26,633 bases of DNA from Scatosoma sp045613545 (GTDB taxonomy: Bacteria > Bacillota > Clostridia > Christensenellales > Borkfalkiaceae). The translations under genes were made by a program, and so were the position numbers. Where the stretch lies: assembly GCA_045613545.1 (NCBI GenBank), contig JAZLBD010000004.1, positions 1 to 26,633 of the forward strand, in the 5' to 3' direction. Positions 21,926 through 26,633 of the stretch are shown one piece after another (the first letter of the stretch is position 1; each line of letters opens with the position of its first letter). Under the pieces are notes generated by a model that was given only the letters and a program-made list of their open reading frames with translations, ran no database searches and was not told the DNA's origin.

Positions 21926-23029
21926 ATGCGGACGGTAGCGGTTGTTTTTGGGGGAAAATCAAGCGAGCGGGAAATTTCCATCGTGACGGGCGTGTTCGTA
22001 CTCAATCTACTGGACGAAAAATTGTACGAGGGCGTTCCTATCTACATAGACGAAAAAGGGGATTGGTATTCCTCCTCTTCGATGCGAGATCTTTCCTATT
22101 TCAAGGAAGATAAAAAACGGGAAAGCGAGCGCGTGGTGTTGATAAAAGGTTGGCTTTGCCGATATAAAAAGGGAAAGACCAAGCGGATCAAGAAAATAGA
22201 CGCCGTTATCAACGCCTGCCACGGCGGTTGGGGAGAGGGCGGGGGCGTGTCCGCGTTCATAGAAGAGCAGGGGCTTGATTTCGCCTCGCCCGATATCTCC
22301 ACCTCGGCGATTTTTATAGATAAATATTTAACGAAACTCTTTTGCAAGGGGATCGGCGTTCCCACCTTGGATTACTGCAAGGTTTGCGAAGAGGACTACC
22401 GCAAGCGGAGCGTGTTTTTTATCAAGGGACTCATACGAAAATTGGGCTTCCCCATGGTGGTCAAACCAAGCAGGGGGGGATCTTCGATTGGGATCGTCAA
22501 GGTAAGCACGGAAGAGGAGCTGAAAACGGGCTTAGAATCGGCGTTTTTGCTCGACGATAAGCTAATCGTGGAGCGGTTTTTGGAAGGGAAACGGGATATC
22601 AACTGCGGGGCGTATTTGAAAAAGGGGGAAGTCGTCGTCTCTGAGCCGGAAGAGGCGTCTAGTGGCGCGGAAATCTATTCCTTTCAAGACAAATATCTTC
22701 GTCAAAAGAAAAAAGCGCCTTCGCCCGTAGAAGAGTCGGTCGCCAAAAAAATTCGCACCTATACCCGTTCCATCTACAAAAAAACGGGTACGCGCGGGGT
22801 GGTGCGTATGGACTTCCTCGTGGCGGGCGAAGAGGTGTATCTTGGGGAAGTGAACACCGTTCCCGGCTCGCTTGCCTATTATCTGTTTTGCGAACGCCTT
22901 TCGGACGCCAAGCAGTTCTTCAGTGACCTCCTTGAAGAGGGAGGAAGAAAACAGGAAAAACAGATCCTGGAAACGGGGGCTTTGAAACGGGTCAAGACGG
23001 TGGGAAAAAGCGGAGCGTTCCGTTTGTAG
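21926..23029 (+). CDS. ddl: D-alanine--D-alanine ligase
   Basis: This 367-residue ATP-grasp ligase supplies D-Ala-D-Ala to MurF. The N-terminal domain starts VAVVFGGKSSEREISIVTG. INACHGGWGEGGGVSAFIEE, the KPSRGGSSIGIVKV ATP-grasp loop, and EVNTVPGSLAYYLF, which binds Mg, are all present. The omega-loop keeps Lys-Tyr (SFQDKYL), the residues associated with D-Ala rather than D-lactate as second substrate. One unusual point is that the GREI-like stretch before the large lid reads GKRDINCGAY. ATG 21926 follows GGAGGTG; an in-frame TTG at 21908 lacks such a site. It is the last gene of the tsaE operon, 57 nt after murF. Confidence 0.93.
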   Translation: MRTVAVVFGGKSSEREISIVTGVFVLNLLDEKLYEGVPIYIDEKGDWYSSSSMRDLSYFKEDKKRESERVVLIKGWLCRYKKGKTKRIKKIDAVINACHGGWGEGGGVSAFIEEQGLDFASPDISTSAIFIDKYLTKLFCKGIGVPTLDYCKVCEEDYRKRSVFFIKGLIRKLGFPMVVKPSRGGSSIGIVKVSTEEELKTGLESAFLLDDKLIVERFLEGKRDINCGAYLKKGEVVVSEPEEASSGAEIYSFQDKYLRQKKKAPSPVEESVAKKIRTYTRSIYKKTGTRGVVRMDFLVAGEEVYLGEVNTVPGSLAYYLFCERLSDAKQFFSDLLEEGGRKQEKQILETGALKRVKTVGKSGAFRL

Positions 23030-23044
23030 GTGGCAAAGAATTTC

Positions 23045-23085
23045 AACAAATCCCTCTTATGTGGTTGACAGAAGAGGGATTTGTT
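23045..23085 (+). terminator. 14-bp perfect inverted repeat: ddl terminator or GH30 operator
   Basis: AACAAATCCCTCTT 23045-23058 and AAGAGGGATTTGTT 23072-23085 are perfect reverse complements with a 13-nt loop. The hairpin lies 16 nt after ddl and is followed by TTGTTTG-type sequence, so it could end the ddl transcript. The -35 box of the GH30 promoter sits in its loop, so it could equally be a regulatory site. Confidence 0.7.
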
Positions 23086-23093
23086 TGTATAAT
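23065..23093 (+). promoter_or_regulatory. GH30 gene promoter
   Basis: TTGACA 23065-23070, a 17-nt spacer and TATAAT 23088-23093 form a perfect consensus. The -35 box lies in the loop, and the right arm of the inverted repeat fills most of the spacer. A short leader with a GGAGG site follows. Confidence 0.88.
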
Positions 23094-23126
23094 AAAAGAG
23101 CGAGAAAAACTACGCGGAGGCAAGGC

Positions 23127-24491
23127 ATGAAAATTTTGAAAACGACGCAACTTTATGAAGGGGAAATTCGCGAAATGGAGATAAGACCGACGTGGGATTC
23201 CCCCAAGGCAAGAGACGGGAACGAATACAATACGCTTGGCGGTACGATCAACGTATATCCCGTGGAAAGACAAGAAATTTACGGGTTCGGCGGAGCGTTT
23301 ACGGAGTCTGCCGCGTATAATTTTTCGCTTATGGACGAAGAAAACAAGCAAAAGACTCTCGAATGGTTGTTCGGCGAAAGCGGACTTGGTTTTACCTTTT
23401 GCCGTATCACGATCGGGAGCTGTGATTTTTCCTACGACGAATATTCCTACGTAGAAGACGGCGACGCCACCTTGAAAACCTTTTCGATTGAAAAGGACAA
23501 GAGATACGTGATCCCGTTCATCAAGGCGGCGCAAGCGTATGCGAAAGATAAATTGTATTTCTTCGCCTCCCCTTGGGCGCCTCCCAAGTTTATGAAAGAA
23601 AACGGCAACCGACTTTTGGGGACGAAACTCAAAAAAGAATATTACGAATTATTCGCAGAGTACGTCGCAAAGTTTGTGGAAGCGTACGAGAGGGAAGGGA
23701 TACATATTTCCGCGCTTACGCTTCAAAACGAACCGAGCGCGGCGCAAACGTGGGAAAGCTGTTTTTACGACGTAGAAGAAGAGGCGACGTATGCAAAAGT
23801 CCTTCGCAAGGTTCTCGATCGGCACGGCTTAAACGTCAAGCTTTGGGGGTGGGATCACAACAAGGGTCAACTTTTCCATAGAGCCTCCGTGCTTTACAAA
23901 GAGGCGGGAGACGTCTTGGACGGTATGGGCTTCCACTGGTACGACGGCGCGCATTTTGAAGAAGTGGGTTTGACCTACGACACGTGGAAAAATGCTGGGA
24001 AAGACCTTATCTTGACGGAATTTTGCTACGGGCTTTCCAATACGTGGGATTTCGGCGATTATCGGGAAGAGATTATGTTCGATTTGAAAAACGGCGCCAA
24101 CGCCGTTTGCGACTGGAACCTCCTATTAGACGACGAGGGCGGACCTTATCACAACCGTGACGCCGCTGTCGGCGAAAACGGTGGTTGCGGTACGGTAGTG
24201 TTCTACGATCGCAAGAGTAAAACGGCAAAGACCCGTGAAATCTACAACCAAACGTATATGTTTGCGCATTTCATTCAGCCGGGCGCTAAGGTTTTGGCAA
24301 CCTCGACGTGTATGGAATGTTTGCCCGCCCTCGCCGTGAGAAATCCGGACGGAAAGATGGTGATGATCGTTTGGAATAAGTCTTTGGAACGCAAAACGCC
24401 TACGATCAAGCTTTGCAAGGACGGAAAATATTCTTACTACACTTTCCCGATTAGCAAAAACGCCGTAGTGACTTTGGAAATCGAAGATTAA
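23127..24491 (+). CDS. Glycoside hydrolase family 30 enzyme (glucosylceramidase-like)
   Basis: This 454-residue retaining glycosidase has a TIM barrel (about 40-370) and a C-terminal beta domain. The GH30 entry motif IYGFGGAFTESAAYNFS is near residue 50. The acid/base is Glu202 in LQNEPSAAQTWESC and the nucleophile is Glu298 in LILTEFCYG. FFASPWAPPKFMKENG and GMGFHWYDG complete the active-site strands. Members act on beta-glucosides, beta-1,6-glucans, beta-xylosides or beta-fucosides; specificity cannot be told by eye. There is no signal peptide, so it is cytoplasmic and would act on imported oligosaccharides. ATG 23127 follows GCGGAGG. It has its own promoter and terminator; no sugar transporter or regulator is beside it. 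Confidence 0.92.
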   Translation: MKILKTTQLYEGEIREMEIRPTWDSPKARDGNEYNTLGGTINVYPVERQEIYGFGGAFTESAAYNFSLMDEENKQKTLEWLFGESGLGFTFCRITIGSCDFSYDEYSYVEDGDATLKTFSIEKDKRYVIPFIKAAQAYAKDKLYFFASPWAPPKFMKENGNRLLGTKLKKEYYELFAEYVAKFVEAYEREGIHISALTLQNEPSAAQTWESCFYDVEEEATYAKVLRKVLDRHGLNVKLWGWDHNKGQLFHRASVLYKEAGDVLDGMGFHWYDGAHFEEVGLTYDTWKNAGKDLILTEFCYGLSNTWDFGDYREEIMFDLKNGANAVCDWNLLLDDEGGPYHNRDAAVGENGGCGTVVFYDRKSKTAKTREIYNQTYMFAHFIQPGAKVLATSTCMECLPALAVRNPDGKMVMIVWNKSLERKTPTIKLCKDGKYSYYTFPISKNAVVTLEIED

Positions 24492-24503
24492 GGGCAACAG
24501 ACG

Positions 24504-24536
24504 GGCGGATGCGAGCATTTCGCGTCCGCCTTTTTT
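24504..24536 (+). terminator. Intrinsic terminator of the GH30 gene
   Basis: GGCGGATGCGA 24504-24514 pairs with TCGCGTCCGCC 24520-24530 (one T-G pair) around a 5-nt loop, followed by T6. The ATG of the ComF gene lies only 14 nt beyond, and no separate promoter for it was seen. Confidence 0.93.
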
Positions 24537-24549
24537 ATGGGGATCGTAT

Positions 24550-25275
24550 ATGTTTGAAAAACTCATCGAAGTCTATCGCAATTTTCGTAAAAATCACGGC
24601 TACGGTTGTCAAATTTGCGGAAAGGAGCTGTTTGATTATCCCGCCCATCGGATTTGCGACGGGTGTAGGGAGAATTTGCCTTGGACGACAGACAACGGGT
24701 GCCCCGTGTGTGGGAGAAAGGTGATCGGCGAGGGGGTATGCTTGACGTGTAAAGCGCAACGTCCTCGTTTTGCGCGGGGAATTTCGCTCTTTTCCTACGA
24801 CGATTTAGGCGCGATCGCCGTAAATCAGTTCAAAAACGGGAAACGCCACCTTGCGTATTTCTTTGCCGAGGAACTGGGCAAACGAGTAGAGGAGCAGATC
24901 GACGCGCAAGAGGATACGGTCGTCTATTACGCGCCGATTACCGAAGAGAAACGCGAGGAAAGAGGCTTTAATCAAGCGGAAGATCTTGCAAGGGAGTTTT
25001 GCCTTATCACGGGCTATCCGCTTATCGAAGACGGGCTTGAAAAACGGAGAGAAACGAAACAACAAAAGAGAATGACGGCGATAGAGAGACAGGAAAACGT
25101 TTCGGGAGCGTTCTACGTAAAAAAGCGTACGGCGTGCAGGGATAAGAGGGTGATTTTGATCGACGATATCCTAACCACCGGCGCAACGGGGAACGAACTT
25201 TCTCGGATTTTACTCCTTGCAGGGGCGAAGGAAGTAATTCTTCTCACCATCGTGGCCACCAAAGAAATGCGATAA
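24550..25275 (+). CDS. ComF-family phosphoribosyltransferase-like protein
   Basis: This 241-residue protein has an N-terminal double zinc-ribbon with Cys pairs at 20/23, 36/39, 51/54 and 64/67. The C-terminal type I phosphoribosyltransferase fold ends in the PRPP motif VILIDDILTTGATGNE, and the preceding REERGFNQAEDLA and ETKQQKRM blocks are characteristic of ComFC. In competent bacteria ComFC helps handle incoming single-stranded DNA; in many others its role is unclear. No other competence gene is in the window. The start ATG 24550 has only GGGGAT as a ribosome binding site and lies just after the GH30 terminator, so its promoter is unidentified. Readthrough or a promoter within the GH30 gene is possible. 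Confidence 0.92.
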   Translation: MFEKLIEVYRNFRKNHGYGCQICGKELFDYPAHRICDGCRENLPWTTDNGCPVCGRKVIGEGVCLTCKAQRPRFARGISLFSYDDLGAIAVNQFKNGKRHLAYFFAEELGKRVEEQIDAQEDTVVYYAPITEEKREERGFNQAEDLAREFCLITGYPLIEDGLEKRRETKQQKRMTAIERQENVSGAFYVKKRTACRDKRVILIDDILTTGATGNELSRILLLAGAKEVILLTIVATKEMR

Positions 25276-25290
25276 AAAAAGCGTAGCCGT

Positions 25291-25321
25291 TTGTCGCTCT
25301 TCCCGTAGGGAATTGCGACAA
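25291..25321. repeat. Two-tier hairpin after comF
   Basis: TTGTCGC 25291-25297 pairs with GCGACAA 25315-25321. Inside, TTCCC 25300-25304 pairs with GGGAA 25308-25312 around a GTA loop, leaving a small internal loop. No T-run follows, so it is not a simple terminator. It lies just before the hairpin array. Confidence 0.8.
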
Positions 25322-25322
25322 C

Positions 25323-25498
25323 TAAATAAATCCTTGCGGATTTGTGATATTCGTCTAACGACGAGTGATATTGCCTACGGCAGTTATATTTGCCTAATGG
25401 CAAGTTAAGGATTTATTTAATATAACTTTGGCGATAGCCAAAATATAACGCAAAACTTGTTTTGCATATCACTTTTGCCACAAGGCTAAAAATATAAC
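25323..25498. repeat. Modular hairpin array with 7-nt linkers
   Basis: Seven small stem-loops follow one another at 25328-25343, 25351-25364, 25372-25382, 25390-25403, 25427-25442, 25450-25465 and 25473-25491. They are joined by 7-nt linkers: GTGATAT, GTGATAT, GTTATAT on the left, and ATATAAC, ATATAAC, ATATCAC, ATATAAC on the right. The right linkers are reverse complements of the left type. A 13-bp perfect inverted repeat, TAAATAAATCCTT 25323-25335 and AAGGATTTATTTA 25407-25419, encloses the left four hairpins. Stem sequences all differ and loops are mostly 3-4 nt, so pairing is kept while sequence is not. No ORF fits. I do not recognise the element. Confidence 0.85.
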
Positions 25499-25530
25499 TT
25501 TATTATCTTTTATCTTTTGTGGATAAGAAA

Positions 25531-25570
25531 AGCCCACTACATTTCACTTTTTAGTGAAGTATAGTGGGCT
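25531..25570. repeat. Long 18-bp hairpin
   Basis: AGCCCACTA 25531-25539 and TAGTGGGCT 25562-25570 form the outer stem. It continues inward past one mismatch to TTCACT 25543-25548 with AGTGAA 25553-25558 around a T4 loop. No T-run of terminator type follows closely. It may be part of the same non-coding element or a small mobile repeat. Confidence 0.8.
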
Positions 25571-25605
25571 ACACTTTTATTATAAATTAAAAATCCCTAA
25601 CAGTA

Positions 25606-25640
25606 GAGCAATAAACGTGGGTTTGTTCTCTCTTTTTTTT
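25606..25640 (+). terminator. Intrinsic terminator at the end of the hairpin region
   Basis: GAG 25606-25608, AATAAAC 25610-25616 and GTTTGTT 25621-25627, CTC 25628-25630 form a 10-bp stem with one bulged C and one T-G pair, followed by TCT8. It would end a transcript from comF, or a separate RNA, after it has passed through the whole hairpin array. Confidence 0.75.
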
Positions 25641-25715
25641 GGTAAAAAATGGGGAAAGAAGCCGAAAAAAACCGAATGTCATATACATTTGTGACAAAGA
25701 TATGAAAATAAGACC

Positions 25716-25744
25716 TTGACGAAACGGCCTTTTTACGATAAAAT
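25716..25744 (+). promoter_or_regulatory. Promoter of the terminal membrane protein gene
   Basis: TTGACG 25716-25721 and TAAAAT 25739-25744 are 17 nt apart. The predicted leader is about 77 nt long. Confidence 0.7.
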
Positions 25745-25765
25745 AAAATCGTATAATGTAACATT

Positions 25766-25816
25766 GCGCCCTTAAGGGCGAAAATACGAGAAAAGGAAAA
25801 ACACCCGTAAGGGTGT
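25766..25816 (+). promoter_or_regulatory. Two leader hairpins before the membrane protein gene
   Basis: CGCCC 25767-25771 pairs with GGGCG 25776-25780 (TTAA loop), and ACACCC 25801-25806 pairs with GGGTGT 25811-25816 (GTAA loop). The second ends about 12 nt before the ATG, next to the AAGGTG ribosome binding site, so it could affect initiation. No known riboswitch was recognised. Confidence 0.45.
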
Positions 25817-25828
25817 CAAAAGGTGCAA

Positions 25829-26633
25829 ATGAGCGAATTGATTTTGTCTTTATGTTGCGTAGGCGGTGCGGTTGGTACGTATTTTGCCTGCAATGCATTG
25901 AAAAATAAAAAATTCCGCATAGGGAAACGGGAAATCGATTGGTCCGATTTCATACAAAAAGCGCTTGCCCTGTTGCTCTTCTTTGCGATGATTCCGTATA
26001 TGTTCTGGCTGAACGCGATGAGCAATCAGCTTGGGTTGGAAGGCGGTTTGTTCTCGAAGGCAGGCAACGTATTTGTCGGCGTTTTGGACTGGTTGACGGT
26101 ATTGACGGTCGGGGTAACGATTGTGATGCCCTTCTTCAAAAAACGCGAACCGAGAGATTATTGCGCGTTCTTTGCAATTCCCGTCTTGCTCATCAATATC
26201 ATCGCTTTGCGCCCTGTCGTAAAAGGCAACCTTGGCACGGTGGATTTGATGCATTGGCGTGCAATCGTCCACATGGCGCGTATCGTGATGATGTCGATGC
26301 TTGGTGGCTGTACCTTGATAAAGACCATTCGCGAACGGGATTTTGACGGTATCGGTAAGCGTATCGGGAAAACGGCAATCTTCGCCGCGCTCTATTTGAT
26401 TGCGTTTATGCCTACCTATTTCCCTCAACTTTTGTTCGGGGCAATCGGCGATGAAACGAAGGGTTTCACCTTTACCCATCGTTTGTTTATCTACAACGCC
26501 TTCCTGATGCCGTTGGTATTGTATTTCTGCAACCGTCATAAATCGGAAGAAGACAGACATTTCCTGTTGGTAATGCTTGCGCTGAGCGGTTTCATTCAAT
26601 ACTTCATCTATGCTCCCCACCGTACGGGGGCGG
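25829..26633 (+). CDS. Multi-pass membrane protein of unknown function (3' end outside window)
   Basis: An open frame of 268 codons runs from ATG 25829 off the end of the window. The protein starts MSELILSLCCVGGAVGTYFA and has about seven hydrophobic segments (near 3-22, 43-63, 80-103, 112-127, 145-165, 185-205 and 222-237), with a further one near 243-262. Polar loops include KKREPRDY and KTIRERDFDGIGKR. There is no cleavable signal. I do not recognise the family; the general layout recalls YwaF/TIGR02206-type membrane proteins, but that is only an impression. An AAGGTG ribosome binding site, a promoter and a 77-nt leader with two hairpins support expression. The long minus-strand frame over the same bases is its shadow. 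Confidence 0.75.
   Translation, partial: MSELILSLCCVGGAVGTYFACNALKNKKFRIGKREIDWSDFIQKALALLLFFAMIPYMFWLNAMSNQLGLEGGLFSKAGNVFVGVLDWLTVLTVGVTIVMPFFKKREPRDYCAFFAIPVLLINIIALRPVVKGNLGTVDLMHWRAIVHMARIVMMSMLGGCTLIKTIRERDFDGIGKRIGKTAIFAALYLIAFMPTYFPQLLFGAIGDETKGFTFTHRLFIYNAFLMPLVLYFCNRHKSEEDRHFLLVMLALSGFIQYFIYAPHRTGA

Noticed and set aside
25323..25498. CRISPR array
   Set aside because: Linkers are only 7 nt, spacers are self-complementary hairpins, linker orientation flips midway, and no cas genes are present.
25850..26620. 256-codon open frame on the minus strand
   Set aside because: It is antisense to a hydrophobic plus-strand frame with promoter and ribosome binding site; its own product is His/Gln/Arg-rich, as shadow frames usually are.

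Overview
This window looks like a chromosomal segment of an anaerobic, low-redundancy Bacillota (Clostridia-type) bacterium, probably an uncultured host-associated lineage. Supporting signs are strong AAGGAGG-type ribosome binding sites, consensus sigma-A promoters (TTGACA, 17 nt, TATAAT), U-tailed intrinsic terminators, a BspA-type leucine-rich-repeat protein, heterodimeric ABC exporters, an L27 with a Firmicutes-style N-terminal extension, and an FMN riboswitch in front of a RibU-type ECF transporter. The exact lineage is inference. No rRNA, tRNA, CRISPR array, prophage or insertion sequence was recognised.

Layout. 1-1015: the end of an LRR surface protein, convergent with an unrecognised small helical protein. 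1110-1928: rplU-rpmA with a structured leader; the prp gene usually found between them is absent. 2053-6300: a MarR regulator with a palindromic operator inside its promoter, followed by a translationally coupled heterodimeric ABC exporter. 6337-7064: a SecB-like chaperone convergent with a one-TM YtxH-like protein. 7179-10403: ruvX fused in frame to a DUF1292 protein, then a DUF1538 membrane protein and a double PII-like protein. 10411-13910: a second heterodimeric ABC exporter. 13980-15869: rpsB-tsf. 15882-18055: glyA, FMN riboswitch, ribU. 18067-23029: tsaE-tsaB-rimI, an alpha/beta hydrolase, a membrane-anchored MurF and a D-Ala-D-Ala ligase, in one tight operon. 23065-24536: a cytoplasmic GH30 glycosidase. 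24550-25275: a ComF-type protein. 25276-25828: a gene-free stretch of about 550 nt full of small hairpins. 25829-26633: a multi-pass membrane protein running off the end.

How the genes work together. The core is housekeeping: ribosomal proteins, EF-Ts, one-carbon metabolism, t6A tRNA modification, flavin uptake and cell-wall precursor ligases. Around it are two drug or peptide exporters and a transporter-plus-PII pair that resembles an AmtB-GlnK arrangement.

The most unusual signals are: (i) a modular hairpin array at 25323-25498, built of seven small stem-loops joined by 7-nt linkers (GTKATAT on the left, its reverse complement on the right); (ii) three genes whose -10 box ends exactly 6 nt before the ATG, which predicts leaderless mRNAs; (iii) two ORFs (ruvX-DUF1292 and the double PII) that join two domains with no stop codon but keep a good ribosome binding site and ATG at the domain boundary; (iv) promoters merged with long inverted repeats (MarR operator, GH30 gene).
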